From: Bacteroidota bacterium
GTDB lineage: Bacteria; Bacteroidota; JABWAT01
NCBI GenBank assembly: GCA_023151185.1
Contig: JAKLJL010000001.1
Span: 310,001-374,000 of the forward strand
Direction of reading: 5' to 3'
DNA: 64,000 nt
Under the pieces are notes generated by a model. That model saw only the letters and a program-made list of their open reading frames with translations, did no database searches and had not been told where the DNA came from. The stretch's first letter is position 1. Each line of letters begins with the position of its first letter. The position numbers were made by a program, and so were the translations under genes. This document shows positions 50,535 to 62,486 of this stretch, in pieces.

Positions 50535-51359
50535 ATGGCTTCGATCAATTATGCGAACCGTGAAATTGTAATTAAAATTGTTTATTACGGTCCCGGGCTC
50601 AGCGGTAAAACAACCAACCTGCAGGTGATCCACCAGAATGTTCCCGATAATACCCGCGGAAACATGATTTCACTGGCAACCGAAGCAGACCGGACTCTCT
50701 TTTTTGACCTTCTTCCTCTGAATCTTGGAAGTGTTAAAGGGTTTAATACCAAATTCCAGCTTTACACGGTTCCGGGACAGGTTTATTACAATGCAACCCG
50801 TAAGCTGGTTCTTAAAGGCGTTGACGGTGTTGTTTTTGTTGCCGATTCAGGTGTCGGTAAGATGAACGAAAATATCGAATCCCTCCAGAATCTGAAAGAT
50901 AACCTTGCTGAGTATGGAATCGATCTGAACAATTTCCCGATCGTTCTGCAGTACAACAAACGGGATCTTGCCAATGTTTACAGTGTTGAAGAGCTGAATA
51001 AAAATCTGAACCCGAATAACGTTCCGGCAGTTGAAGCTTCCGTTATCAAAAATATCGGGGTATTTGAAGTTCTTAAAGCAATCAGCCGTGAAACACTTGC
51101 CCGGATTAATAAACAATCTGGTCCTGCACCACAGCCTGCAGCGGGTGCCCAACAGGCTGCTCCGGCGGCGGCTGCACCTGCACCTGCGCCTGCACCGGCT
51201 CCCGCACCAGCACCAGCTCCGGCGCCCGCACCGGCTCCACCACCTGCACCGGCTCCACCACCTGCCCCTGCACCGGCTCCCTCCGGACAGCAGCCTGGTG
51301 CGCCACAACAGGGCGGCACGTTTTTTAAAAACCTGATTAATAAAATGGATAATAAATAA
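50535..51359 (+). CDS. mglA: MglA-type Ras-like GTPase with Ala/Pro tail
   Basis: A 274-residue small GTPase. The first 195 residues are typical MglA: P-loop 'YYGPGLSGKTTNL', switch region 'TEADRTLFFDLLPLNLGSVKGF', 'LYTVPGQVYYNATRKLVLKGVDGVVFVADS' and base recognition 'QYNKRDL'. In the second motif 'TVPGQ' replaces the usual DxxG, as in all MglA proteins. Unusually, a chain of Ala-Pro repeats of about 50 residues follows (51160-51285), then a Gly/Gln stretch and a short amphipathic end, 'FFKNLINKMDNK'. MglA in Myxococcus marks the leading pole and drives gliding and pilus motility. It is the last gene of the operon. Confidence 0.92.
   Translation: MASINYANREIVIKIVYYGPGLSGKTTNLQVIHQNVPDNTRGNMISLATEADRTLFFDLLPLNLGSVKGFNTKFQLYTVPGQVYYNATRKLVLKGVDGVVFVADSGVGKMNENIESLQNLKDNLAEYGIDLNNFPIVLQYNKRDLANVYSVEELNKNLNPNNVPAVEASVIKNIGVFEVLKAISRETLARINKQSGPAPQPAAGAQQAAPAAAAPAPAPAPAPAPAPAPAPAPAPPPAPAPPPAPAPAPSGQQPGAPQQGGTFFKNLINKMDNK
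51160..51285 (+). repeat. Low-complexity Ala-Pro coding repeat in mglA
   Basis: About 40 codons alternating Ala (gca, gct, gcg, gcc) and Pro (cct, ccg, cca), interrupted only by a few extra Pro. Codons are mixed, which argues that the peptide rather than the DNA repeat is kept. Confidence 0.8.
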
Positions 51360-51378
51360 TCCGTTTTCCAGTCTGACA

Positions 51379-51411
51379 GGGGGATCCGGTTTCCGGCTCC
51401 CCCTTTTTTTT
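51379..51411 (+). terminator. Intrinsic terminator of the chemosensory/mglA operon
   Basis: GGGGGATCCGG (51379-51389) pairs with CCGGCTCCCCC (51393-51403) with a single mismatch. Eight T residues follow. Confidence 0.85.
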
Positions 51412-51515
51412 ATCCGGAACCAAAGGTAACTCTCACTCATACGTACGGGAATTGCCTGACTTCAGTTTTCTTTTATTCCGCATACTTTCTATTTTTAAGG
51501 TTTTACAGGAAAACT

Positions 51516-52220
51516 ATGCTCAGAACTATCTGGGCCGGTGCCATTATTTTTCCGGCAACGGTCATTTGTGCCTTTTTTTCAATGGTTTGGTCCTTGTTTG
51601 TTCCAAGGGGAAGAGGGTATCACCTGTGGGCAAGAATCTGGTCTTTTATCATCATCAAAACCATTGGGATCAGAATCAAAATTACGGGCCTGGAAAACCT
51701 GGATCCCGAAATGAATTATGTTTTTGTGTCAAATCATGCAAGCGCCATTGATATTCCGGTTGTCATTCATGCAATTCCCTATCAGATCCGCCTGGTTGCG
51801 AAAAAGGAACTTGAAAAGGTACCTATGATGGGATGGTCCCTGAAGGTCGGAGATTATATTCTCATTGACCGGACGAACCGGAGTAAATCGAAAGAGTCAC
51901 TGGATGAAGCTTCCTATAAACTCAGAAATGGCAGAAGTGTTCTGATGTTTGCTGAAGGAACCCGGAGTACCGACGGGAACCTGCTCCCGTTTAAATCAGG
52001 GCCATTCCTGCTGGCGATTGATGCTCAGGTTCCGGTTGTTCCGGTGACTCTCAACTTTACCCATAAAATAATGGAAAAGGACCGTCTTCGGGTTCACCCC
52101 GGTCAGGTTGAAGTTGTGATATCTGAACCGGTTTACACTGAAGGAAAAACAGAAGCCGACAGAAAAGAGCTTCTCGAAAGGACTCAGGCTGCAGTAAGAT
52201 CAAAATTGAAATTGAATTGA
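51516..52220 (+). CDS. plsC: 1-acylglycerol-3-phosphate acyltransferase
   Basis: A 234-residue membrane acyltransferase that adds the second fatty acid to lysophosphatidate. An N-terminal hydrophobic helix (residues 4-28) anchors it. The catalytic motif NHxxxxD is 'SNHASAIDIPV', the glycerol-phosphate motif is 'FAEGTRSTDG' and 'VPVVPVTLN' is the last conserved block. ACAGGA lies 5 bases before the ATG. gatC follows after 7 bases, so the two are cotranscribed despite unrelated tasks. Confidence 0.92.
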   Translation: MLRTIWAGAIIFPATVICAFFSMVWSLFVPRGRGYHLWARIWSFIIIKTIGIRIKITGLENLDPEMNYVFVSNHASAIDIPVVIHAIPYQIRLVAKKELEKVPMMGWSLKVGDYILIDRTNRSKSKESLDEASYKLRNGRSVLMFAEGTRSTDGNLLPFKSGPFLLAIDAQVPVVPVTLNFTHKIMEKDRLRVHPGQVEVVISEPVYTEGKTEADRKELLERTQAAVRSKLKLN

Positions 52221-52227
52221 GGGAAAA

Positions 52228-52517
52228 ATGGCTGTAACACCAAAGGATGTCGATTATATTGCTGCTCTGGCCCACCTGAAGTTTGGTGAGGCTGAGAAAG
52301 CCGCCATGGTAACGGATATGAATAATATTCTGTCTTACATGGAAAAGCTGAATGAACTGAATACTGATCAGGTTGATCCGCTTACTGCGATAACGGATGC
52401 AGAAAACGTTTTACGGCCCGATGAACCAAAGACCATGCTCCAGAACGAGGATGCCTTATCCAATGCACCGTCCAAAATCGGACCATTCTTCCGGGTTCCC
52501 AAGGTGATTGACCAGTT

Positions 52518-52521
<4 letters not shown>
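52228..52521 (+). CDS. gatC: Aspartyl/glutamyl-tRNA amidotransferase subunit C
   Basis: A 97-residue helical subunit of the GatCAB complex that makes Gln-tRNA or Asn-tRNA from misacylated precursors. 'VDYIAALAHLKFGEAEKAAMVTDMNNILSYMEKLNELNTDQVDPLT' and 'LRPDEPKTML' match GatC closely. GatA and GatB are not in the window; gatC is commonly separate from them in this group. It overlaps kdsB by four bases. Confidence 0.94.
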
Positions 52522-55758
<3,237 letters not shown>

Positions 55759-55779
55759 CCATTTTAAAAGTTCAGGAAT

Positions 55780-56751
55780 ATGACTGACCCGATTATTGCA
55801 AGCGGATTAAAAACTGTCCGGATTGAAGAACAAGCCATTCGTGCACTATCCGAACGGATTGATGATCAGTTTAAGCAGGCTGTTGAAAAAATTCTCTCGA
55901 TCAAAGGCCGGGTAGTTGTTACGGGCGTAGGAAAATCGGGGATCATTGCCCAGAAAATGGTGGCAACTTTAAACTCGACCGGGACGCCAAGCATGTACCT
56001 GCATCCGACAGATGCAATTCATGGTGATATGGGAATGGTCAGAAAAGAAGATGCTGTTATTGCCATTTCAAAAAGCGGCAGTTCCGAAGAAATGGTTTAC
56101 CTGCTTCCTCTTCTGAAACGGATTCCGGTACCGATTATCTGCATGGTAGGGAATTTAAAATCAAAAATGGCAGAATTGGCCGATATCGTTCTGAATATCC
56201 ATGTTCAGGAAGAAGCTTGCCCGCATGATCTGGCCCCGACATCCTCGACAACGGCTACTCTGGTTATGGGGGATGCACTGGCAGTTGCCCTGCTGGAGGC
56301 CCGGAATTTTACCAAAGAAGATTTTGCCTTTTTCCATCCCGGTGGGGCTCTGGGCCGCCGGTTGCTCCTGACCGTCAGGGAATTTATGGTAACCGGGAAT
56401 GAACTTCCGGTTGCCCGACCTGAAACCCGGATGAAAGAAGTCCTGTTCATCATCACCAGCAAACGGCTTGGATCCTGCCTGATCACAGATCCGGAAGGTA
56501 AACTGGCCGGAATTATTACCGACGGTGATATTCGGCGGTCCATTGAGAAGTACCCTGATTTTCTGAGTCTTCAGGCTTCAGAAATTATGGGCCGGTCGCC
56601 AAAAACGATTCTGCCCGAAACGCTGGCTTCCACTGCACTGAGTAAAATGGAAGCCTTCAACATTACGCAGCTTGCTGTAACCGATGAGGCAGGAAAACCT
56701 GTGGGGATTGTTCACATCCATGATCTGATTAAAGCCGGACTGGACGGATGA
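55780..56751 (+). CDS. kdsD: Arabinose-5-phosphate isomerase
   Basis: A 323-residue enzyme that makes arabinose 5-phosphate from ribulose 5-phosphate. The SIS domain has 'VTGVGKSGIIAQKMVATLNSTGTPSMYLHPTDAIHGDMGMV' and 'ISKSGSSEEMVYLLPLLKR'. Two CBS domains follow ('VREFMVTGNELPVARPETRMKEVLFIIT' and 'ASEIMGRSPKTILPETLASTAL'). The gene order kdsA-kdsD-lptC fixes the lipopolysaccharide role over the GutQ or KpsF variants. Its stop overlaps the lptC start. Confidence 0.94.
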   Translation: MTDPIIASGLKTVRIEEQAIRALSERIDDQFKQAVEKILSIKGRVVVTGVGKSGIIAQKMVATLNSTGTPSMYLHPTDAIHGDMGMVRKEDAVIAISKSGSSEEMVYLLPLLKRIPVPIICMVGNLKSKMAELADIVLNIHVQEEACPHDLAPTSSTTATLVMGDALAVALLEARNFTKEDFAFFHPGGALGRRLLLTVREFMVTGNELPVARPETRMKEVLFIITSKRLGSCLITDPEGKLAGIITDGDIRRSIEKYPDFLSLQASEIMGRSPKTILPETLASTALSKMEAFNITQLAVTDEAGKPVGIVHIHDLIKAGLDG

Positions 56752-57293
56752 AAAAGTTTCTCCTTCACACCCTGCCGGTTTTTTTCCTCCTGATTACTTC
56801 CTGCGGGGATTCCGATCAGAAAATGGTAACTGAACTTCTGCCTTCCGGCGCACCAACCAATCAGCTCTGGACCATGTCGACCACTGTAACGGATTCCGGA
56901 TTTGTAAAGTCGGTGATTCAGGCCGGTTATACAGCCAAATTCGGCCGGGCAGAGGAAAGCAAAACCCACCTCGACAGCGGTGTTTTTGTTCAGATGTTTA
57001 ATGAAGCCGGGGAATTAACCTCCACCCTGACCTGTCAACGGGGCATTATCGATGATATTTCCAAGGATATGGAAGCCTTTAACCAGGTTAAACTGGTAAC
57101 AAAAGACAGTACAATTCTGGAGAGTGAATATCTGAAATTCCTTCAGACAACCGGCAAAATATCCTCCGATAAATTTGTAACCATCACCAAGCCTGGCCAG
57201 GTTCTGCGCGGAACCGGGTTTGAGTCCGACAAAGACGTTGTCAATTTCAAGATATTCAAGGCCAGCGGTGAAGCAGAGGTTGAATCCAAATGA
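56748..57293 (+). CDS. lptC: LptC-like lipoprotein, lipopolysaccharide export
   Basis: A 181-residue exported protein. The N-terminus (MKKFLLHTLPVFFLLITSC) has a lipobox with Cys19, so it is a lipoprotein rather than the single-helix anchored form of E. coli. The rest is a beta-jellyroll with the LptC pattern 'VIQAGYTAKFGRAEESKTHLDSGVFVQMFNEAGELTSTLTCQRGIID' and 'VKLVTKDSTILESEYLKF'. LptC passes lipopolysaccharide from the LptB2FG transporter to the periplasmic bridge. Position between kdsD and the OstA-like gene supports the call. Confidence 0.87.
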   Translation: MKKFLLHTLPVFFLLITSCGDSDQKMVTELLPSGAPTNQLWTMSTTVTDSGFVKSVIQAGYTAKFGRAEESKTHLDSGVFVQMFNEAGELTSTLTCQRGIIDDISKDMEAFNQVKLVTKDSTILESEYLKFLQTTGKISSDKFVTITKPGQVLRGTGFESDKDVVNFKIFKASGEAEVESK

Positions 57294-58549
57294 AACCGGT
57301 TGTCCTTTTGGTTCTCACCCATTTCCTCTTTTTATCAGCATTTTCACAACCCCGGGATCTGGTTAAACTGATTTATGCGGATTCTTTCACCGGATTTCAG
57401 ATCAATGGAGAGCCGGTCAGGGAATTTACCGGAAATGTTCATGTTGAACGGGACGGTGTAAACCTGTACTGCGATAAAATGATTGAATTCGTAAACCGCA
57501 GGCTTCTTGAGGCAAAAGGGAATGTTAAAATTGTCCAGAATGCAGATATTCTGACCGCTGATTTTGGCCGGTACTATCCCGATACCCGGTTTATCACCGT
57601 TGAGAAAAATGTGAAACTGAATTCTGAAGGCAATCTCCTGACCTCTGATTTCGGAAATTTCAACTTCCAGTCCAATCTGGCTGGATTCTGGAGCAGGGTT
57701 AAACTGGTTGACCCCGGAAATAATGAAATTCTTGCCGATTCTCTGGATTATAACCGGAATACCGGTCACAGCAAACTTTTCAGGAACGTCCGGATTTATT
57801 CACCGGCCGATCAGTCGGTTATTACCGGACAGTATGCCGAGAACTACAACACCTCACGGACTGCGTTCATTGAAAAAGAGGCCTTTTTATTCCAACTGCC
57901 CCGAAAACCGGGCGAAGATACACTGATGATCCGGAGTCTTAAAATGGAATCCAACCGGTCTGATTCTGTTAACCGGTATGTGGCCATCGGAAAGGTCAGA
58001 ATGGTGCAAGGGGATCTTTCTGCCAGGTCTGATACGATGACCTTTCTGAAAAATGAAGGGAAAATCAGTTTAAGAAGTGAGCCCGCAGTCTGGCATGGAG
58101 CCAACCAGGTGACAGGAGATTCAATTGATGTCTTACTGGAAGAAAATAAATTAAAAAAACTGGATTGCCTGGGAAGTGCATTTTCTGTTTCCAGAAAAGA
58201 TTCGGTGATGAGAAAATATGATCAGTTGCGTGGCCGCCGGATCCAGTATCTGTTTTCGGATAAAAAGCTTGAAACTGTTGTAGTAGATACAACAGCAGAA
58301 AGCCTGTACTACCTGGATCAGGACGGGAAACCCTCAGGAGCCAATTTTATCACCGGGGACCAGATTGTCATCCGGTTTACCGATAATGAAATCGAAGACA
58401 TCCGGGTTCGCAGCGGGGTTGAAGGAAAATTTTTTCCGGAACGGCTGGTTGCCGCAGAACCGATTTTACTGAAAAATTTTAAGTGGCTCGGAAGGGAACG
58501 GCCGACGCCGCAGGAGTTGAGGAATTATGTCAGGTCAGGAATCCGGTAA
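57290..58549 (+). CDS. OstA-like (LptA/LptD N-terminal) periplasmic protein
   Basis: A 419-residue exported protein with a signal peptide ([19 protein letters not shown]). It consists of tandem OstA-type jellyroll repeats: '[37 protein letters not shown]', '[25 protein letters not shown]', '[22 protein letters not shown]'. It is longer than a usual LptA and lacks the LptD barrel, as often in Bacteroidota. It probably forms part of the lipopolysaccharide bridge across the periplasm. It overlaps lptC by four bases and lptB by 23. Confidence 0.88.
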   Translation: MKPVVLLVLTHFLFLSAFSQPRDLVKLIYADSFTGFQINGEPVREFTGNVHVERDGVNLYCDKMIEFVNRRLLEAKGNVKIVQNADILTADFGRYYPDTRFITVEKNVKLNSEGNLLTSDFGNFNFQSNLAGFWSRVKLVDPGNNEILADSLDYNRNTGHSKLFRNVRIYSPADQSVITGQYAENYNTSRTAFIEKEAFLFQLPRKPGEDTLMIRSLKMESNRSDSVNRYVAIGKVRMVQGDLSARSDTMTFLKNEGKISLRSEPAVWHGANQVTGDSIDVLLEENKLKKLDCLGSAFSVSRKDSVMRKYDQLRGRRIQYLFSDKKLETVVVDTTAESLYYLDQDGKPSGANFITGDQIVIRFTDNEIEDIRVRSGVEGKFFPERLVAAEPILLKNFKWLGRERPTPQELRNYVRSGIR

Positions 58550-59294
58550 CGAAAAACAACCCATGATTTTACGTGGTGAAGACCTGGTTAAGCAATATAA
58601 AAAACGCCGGGTCGTAAAAGGTGTTTCAGTGAACGTCCGCCAGGGAGAAATTGTCGGGCTTTTAGGTCCGAATGGGGCAGGAAAAACAACCACGTTTTAT
58701 ATGATCACCGGTATGGTTAAACCCACTTCTGGCCGGATTTTTATAAATGATCTTGAAGTAACCGATGACCCGATGTTTGTCAGGGCTCAAAAGGGGATCG
58801 GGTATCTGCCCCAGGAGGCAAGTGTTTTCAGGAAACTTTCAGTTGAAGACAATATTCTGGCGATTCTGGAATTCATGCCGTTGAACAAAGCACAGCGGAA
58901 GGAACGGGTCGAGGAACTTCTGGAAGATTTCAATATTACCCACATCCGGAAGTCATTGGGTTATATGCTTTCGGGAGGTGAACGGCGCCGGTGTGAAATT
59001 GCCCGGGCCCTGGCAAGCAATCCCAGTTTCATTTTACTGGATGAGCCCTTTGCCGGGGTAGATCCGATTGCGGTTGAGGATATTCAGTCCATTGTAGCCA
59101 AACTGAAAGACCGGGGCATCGGCGTTCTGATCACCGATCACAACGTACATGAAACACTCAGTATTACCGACCGGGCTTACCTTCTTTTTGACGGGTCCAT
59201 CCTGCTGCAGGGGACTGCCGAACATCTTGCCCAGGATGAAAATGCCAGAAAGCTGTATCTCGGTGAAAAGTTCACCCTTGAAAGATATAAATAA
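58527..59294 (+). CDS. lptB: Lipopolysaccharide export ABC transporter ATPase
   Basis: A 255-residue ATPase that drives lipopolysaccharide extraction from the inner membrane. Walker A is '[21 protein letters not shown]', the signature is '[21 protein letters not shown]', Walker B is '[16 protein letters not shown]', and '[23 protein letters not shown]' ends it. These are specific to LptB. GAGG seven bases before the ATG at 58527 supports that start; it lies inside the previous gene. It is the last gene of the lipopolysaccharide operon. The permease genes lptF and lptG are elsewhere. Confidence 0.95.
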   Translation: MSGQESGNEKQPMILRGEDLVKQYKKRRVVKGVSVNVRQGEIVGLLGPNGAGKTTTFYMITGMVKPTSGRIFINDLEVTDDPMFVRAQKGIGYLPQEASVFRKLSVEDNILAILEFMPLNKAQRKERVEELLEDFNITHIRKSLGYMLSGGERRRCEIARALASNPSFILLDEPFAGVDPIAVEDIQSIVAKLKDRGIGVLITDHNVHETLSITDRAYLLFDGSILLQGTAEHLAQDENARKLYLGEKFTLERYK

Positions 59295-59296
59295 AG

Positions 59297-59329
59297 TTTG
59301 CATTCCGGAGTGGAATTTGTTTATTTTTA
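59297..59329 (+). promoter_or_regulatory. Possible Bacteroidota-type promoter of the aroF leader
   Basis: TTTG (59297-59300) and TATTTTTA (59322-59329) are 21 bases apart. The second element misses the TAnnTTTG pattern at its last base. An inverted repeat, CGGAGT (59306-59311) and ACTCCG (59329-59334), overlaps it and could be an operator or the end of the lptB transcript. Confidence 0.33.
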
Positions 59330-59350
59330 CTCCGCAATAAAACTAAAGCT

Positions 59351-59419
59351 ATGACCCATCAGCCAACATATCAAACCGGCTTCTTCTCCTTTTCCTACTG
59401 GTATTTCTATTGGGCTTAA
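59351..59419 (+). CDS. Aromatic-rich leader peptide upstream of DAHP synthase
   Basis: A 22-codon frame starting at an ATG and ending in TAA. The last twelve residues read FFSFSYWYFYWA: four Phe, three Tyr and two Trp, nine of twelve aromatic. The N-terminal part (MTHQPTYQTG) is ordinary. No strong ribosome-binding site precedes it, as for many genes here. Position, about 135 bases ahead of the enzyme that opens aromatic amino acid synthesis, and the composition together indicate a regulatory leader peptide whose translation senses charged Phe-, Tyr- and Trp-tRNA. It is too short for ordinary gene calling. Confidence 0.75.
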   Translation: MTHQPTYQTGFFSFSYWYFYWA

Positions 59420-59437
59420 GCCCATATTTTCTTTTTC
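59411..59437 (+). promoter_or_regulatory. Putative attenuator hairpin at the end of the leader peptide
   Basis: TGGGCTTAAGCCCA (59411-59424) is a perfect palindrome that includes the last Trp codon, the Ala codon and the TAA stop. A T-rich tract (59426-59437) follows, so the RNA can form a five-pair stem with a four-base loop and terminate. A ribosome stalled on the aromatic run would cover the 5' arm. Further CCGG-containing repeats at 59464-59475, 59480-59485, 59490-59495 and 59506-59511 can pair in alternative ways before the aroF start. Confidence 0.5.
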
Positions 59438-59555
59438 TCCAAAAATCCTTGTTTTGATTTATATTCCGGCCGGAAACGTCCGGATTTGCCCGGATTAAAA
59501 CTTTTATCCGGAAAACCCTGTTTAAAAAGGAAAAATTTTACAAAAGGTACAGATT

Positions 59556-60608
59556 ATGGTTGTCGTAATAGAAAAAAATGCAAGCGAAGAACAGATTCAG
59601 CAGGTTATCGGGTTTTTGAACGGATTCGGATTCGATGTTCACCGGTCATCAGGGGTTAGCCAGACGGTTCTGGGCGCCATTGGCGTGAAGCCTGATTTTG
59701 ACCAGCGGGAGGTTCAGCTTTTACCCGGGGTTCAAAAGGTTTTCAGAGTGACAGAACCTTATAAACTCAGCAGCCGGTCATTTAATCCCGAAGGAACAAT
59801 TCTTGATGTTAAAGGGGTAAAAATTGGTGGGCCTGATGTCGTCATGATGGCCGGTCCCTGCAGTGTGGAATCAGAAGAGCAAATTCACCTGGTTGCCAAA
59901 CATGTCGCTGAACAGGGTGCTGTAGCCCTCCGGGGCGGTGCTTTCAAACCCCGGTCCTCTCCTTATGCCTTCCAGGGGCTTGGAGAACCGGCACTGAAAT
60001 GGATGCGGGAGGCTGCCGATGCCAACGGCCTGATTGTGATCACGGAGGTAATGGACAGCAGCCAGATTGATTTGGTCGGGAAATATGCGGATATTTTTCA
60101 GCTTGGTGCCCGGAATATGCAGAACTATGCCCTGTTAAAGGATATTGGCAGGACCCGGGTGCCGGTAATGCTGAAACGGGGACTTTCGGCAACCATTGAA
60201 GAATGGCTGATGTCGGCAGAGTATATTCTTGCTTCGGGAAATCACAATGTCATGTTGTGTGAACGGGGCATCCGGACTTTTGAAACTGCAACTCGGAATA
60301 CCATGGATATTTCGGCCATACCGGTAATTCACAAGAAATCTCATCTGCCTGTGATTGCCGATCCCTCTCATGGGGTTGGAATCCGGGACAAAGTGATTCC
60401 GATGGGGCTTGCCGCCGTTGCTGCCGGTGCAGATGGCTTGATTGTTGAAGTTCACAACTGTCCGGAAAAAGCAAAATCGGATGGGGCCCAGTCTCTGTAT
60501 TTTGAACAATTTACTGAACTTTCCCGCCAGGTTGGGGCCATTGCCCGAGCCATTGACCGGGGAATCCATGTGAATCCCAATAGTTTTATTGAAGATACCC
60601 AACATTGA
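59556..60608 (+). CDS. aroF: 3-deoxy-7-phosphoheptulonate (DAHP) synthase
   Basis: A 350-residue enzyme that joins phosphoenolpyruvate and erythrose 4-phosphate, the entry step to chorismate. Residues 1-85 form a ferredoxin-like regulatory domain ('[29 protein letters not shown]'), and the barrel has '[14 protein letters not shown]', '[18 protein letters not shown]', '[12 protein letters not shown]' and '[15 protein letters not shown]'. This is the type I-beta layout of Thermotoga, whose N-domain mediates feedback inhibition by Tyr and Phe. A leader peptide with Phe/Tyr/Trp codons lies upstream, so control at both enzyme and transcription level is likely. glmS follows after 12 bases. Confidence 0.95.
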   Translation: MVVVIEKNASEEQIQQVIGFLNGFGFDVHRSSGVSQTVLGAIGVKPDFDQREVQLLPGVQKVFRVTEPYKLSSRSFNPEGTILDVKGVKIGGPDVVMMAGPCSVESEEQIHLVAKHVAEQGAVALRGGAFKPRSSPYAFQGLGEPALKWMREAADANGLIVITEVMDSSQIDLVGKYADIFQLGARNMQNYALLKDIGRTRVPVMLKRGLSATIEEWLMSAEYILASGNHNVMLCERGIRTFETATRNTMDISAIPVIHKKSHLPVIADPSHGVGIRDKVIPMGLAAVAAGADGLIVEVHNCPEKAKSDGAQSLYFEQFTELSRQVGAIARAIDRGIHVNPNSFIEDTQH

Positions 60609-60620
60609 AAGGTTTTTCGT

Positions 60621-62459
60621 ATGTGCGGAATTATCGGTTATATCGGTAAGAAAAATGCAATTGACATCGTACTGACCGGATTGAAGCGGATGGAGTACCG
60701 GGGATATGACTCCACCGGTGTTGCCCTGCTTCAGGACGGTCGGTTTACGGTAAAAAAACGCCGTGGAAAAGTGGTTGAACTCGAAGAGATCATTGATCTT
60801 GGTGAAATGGCTTCAACCTGCGGACTGGGACATACCCGGTGGGCTACCCACGGACAGCCGAATGATGTCAATGCACACCCGCACATTGATTCCGACGGTC
60901 AGGTCGTGGTTATTCATAACGGAATCATCGAAAATTACGACACTCTTAAAAAAGATCTTCTGGGAAAAGGACACCGGTTCCGGTCAGAAACGGATACTGA
61001 AGTCGTAGCCCATCTCATTGAATCTCTCCATAAAGACCATCCTGAACTTCCCCTGGATGAGGTTGTTGCTGTTATGCTTCACGAAATTACCGGAACCTAT
61101 GGTCTGGTTATGATGGCTGCCTGGGACCCAGATAAAATCGTGGTTGCCAGAAAAGGAAGTCCGATGATTTTGGGGATTGGGGATGGTGAGTTTTTTGCTG
61201 TTTCTGATGCTTCTGCAATAATTGAACACACCCGGGATGTTGTCTATCTGAATGACGGCGAAATGGCGGTTCTGACAAGAACCGGATATTCGGTCAGAGA
61301 TATGAAAAACAAAGCGCTTGAAGCTGAAATTGACCGGATCACCTATGATCTGGATCAGATAGAAAAAGGTGGATTCCCGCATTTCATGCTGAAAGAGATT
61401 TTTGAACAGCCCGAGTCCATTTTCAATTCGATGCGGGGACGGATTGATTATGATGCGCTTTCCATTCGTCTTGGCGGAATTTCAACCCATTTGGGCCGGC
61501 TGCTCAGGGCCAGGAGAATTATAATCGCTGCCTGCGGTACTTCCTGGCATGCCGGACTTGTTGGTGAGTATTTGCTTGAAGAATATGCCAAAATTCCGGT
61601 CGAGGTTGAATATGCTTCAGAATTCAGGTACCGGCAGCCCATTATCTACCCGGATGATGTTGTTATTGTGATTTCACAATCGGGTGAAACTGCCGATACG
61701 CTTGCTGCGGCACGGGAGGCTAAATCTAAAGGTGCTCTTGTAGTCGGTATCGTGAATGTGGTTGGGTCAACCATTGCCCGGGAAACTGACTGCGGTATTT
61801 ACATCCATGCCGGGCCTGAAATCGGAGTGGCCTCGACAAAGGCCTTTACTGCACAGGTTACCGTTCTGGCCCAGCTTTCTCTGATGCTGGGTGTTTATAC
61901 CGGGCTGGATATTACCAAGCGCCGGGCATTTGTTGAAGCCCTCAGAACCATTCCTGATTTAGCCAGACGAACACTTGAACTCAATCCTGATATTGAAACG
62001 ATCGCTGAAACTTTCCGGAATTCAACCAATTTTCTGTATCTGGGCCGTGGGTACAACTTCCCGGTTGCACTTGAAGGGGCTCTGAAACTAAAGGAAATCA
62101 GCTACATCCATGCAGAAGGATATCCGGCAGCCGAAATGAAGCATGGCCCGATTGCCCTGATTGATGAAAATATGCCGGTTGTCTTTGTAGCAATCCAGGA
62201 CAGCACCTATCACAAGGTTATTTCAAACATCGAAGAAGTAAGAGCCAGAAAAGGCCGGGTAATTGCCATTGCAAATGAAGGAGATGAGAATATTGACCGT
62301 CTTGCTGAATTTGTAATTAAAATTCCGGTGACAATTGAACCGCTTACTCCCTTGTTGACCTCCATCCCGCTTCAGTTGCTTTCTTACCATATTGCTGTCA
62401 TGAGAGAGTGCAATGTGGACCAGCCACGAAACCTGGCTAAATCAGTTACAGTTGAATAA
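60621..62459 (+). CDS. glmS: Glutamine-fructose-6-phosphate aminotransferase
   Basis: A 612-residue enzyme that makes glucosamine 6-phosphate, the source of amino sugars for peptidoglycan and lipid A. The glutaminase domain begins MCGIIGYIG, with Cys2 as nucleophile, followed by 'LKRMEYRGYDSTGVALL'. Two SIS domains hold 'AACGTSWHAGLVGEYLLEE', 'ISQSGETADTLAAAREAK' and 'LGRGYNFPVALEGALKLKEISYIHAEGYPAAEMKHGPIALID'. The C-terminus 'NLAKSVTVE' is invariant. No glmS ribozyme is present: the 12-base gap to the gene before it leaves no room. Confidence 0.97.
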   Translation: MCGIIGYIGKKNAIDIVLTGLKRMEYRGYDSTGVALLQDGRFTVKKRRGKVVELEEIIDLGEMASTCGLGHTRWATHGQPNDVNAHPHIDSDGQVVVIHNGIIENYDTLKKDLLGKGHRFRSETDTEVVAHLIESLHKDHPELPLDEVVAVMLHEITGTYGLVMMAAWDPDKIVVARKGSPMILGIGDGEFFAVSDASAIIEHTRDVVYLNDGEMAVLTRTGYSVRDMKNKALEAEIDRITYDLDQIEKGGFPHFMLKEIFEQPESIFNSMRGRIDYDALSIRLGGISTHLGRLLRARRIIIAACGTSWHAGLVGEYLLEEYAKIPVEVEYASEFRYRQPIIYPDDVVIVISQSGETADTLAAAREAKSKGALVVGIVNVVGSTIARETDCGIYIHAGPEIGVASTKAFTAQVTVLAQLSLMLGVYTGLDITKRRAFVEALRTIPDLARRTLELNPDIETIAETFRNSTNFLYLGRGYNFPVALEGALKLKEISYIHAEGYPAAEMKHGPIALIDENMPVVFVAIQDSTYHKVISNIEEVRARKGRVIAIANEGDENIDRLAEFVIKIPVTIEPLTPLLTSIPLQLLSYHIAVMRECNVDQPRNLAKSVTVE

Positions 62460-62460
62460 T

Positions 62461-62486
62461 AAAAAAGGGGCTGAGGCCCCTTTTTT
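62461..62486. terminator. Bidirectional terminator after glmS
   Basis: AAAAAAGGGGC pairs with GCCCCTTTTTT around a short TGAG-type loop. It lies between glmS and the convergent small gene, whose stop codon overlaps its edge. Confidence 0.85.

Noticed and set aside
50978-51336. Long open frames on both strands across the Ala-Pro tail of mglA
   Set aside because: They arise from the GC-rich alternating Ala/Pro codons and encode only Gly/Ala, Leu/His or Arg/Cys-rich low-complexity chains; they overlap mglA and have no credible starts.
60609-60620. A glmS ribozyme
   Set aside because: Only 12 bases separate aroF and glmS, too few for the ribozyme, and none of its conserved core was seen.
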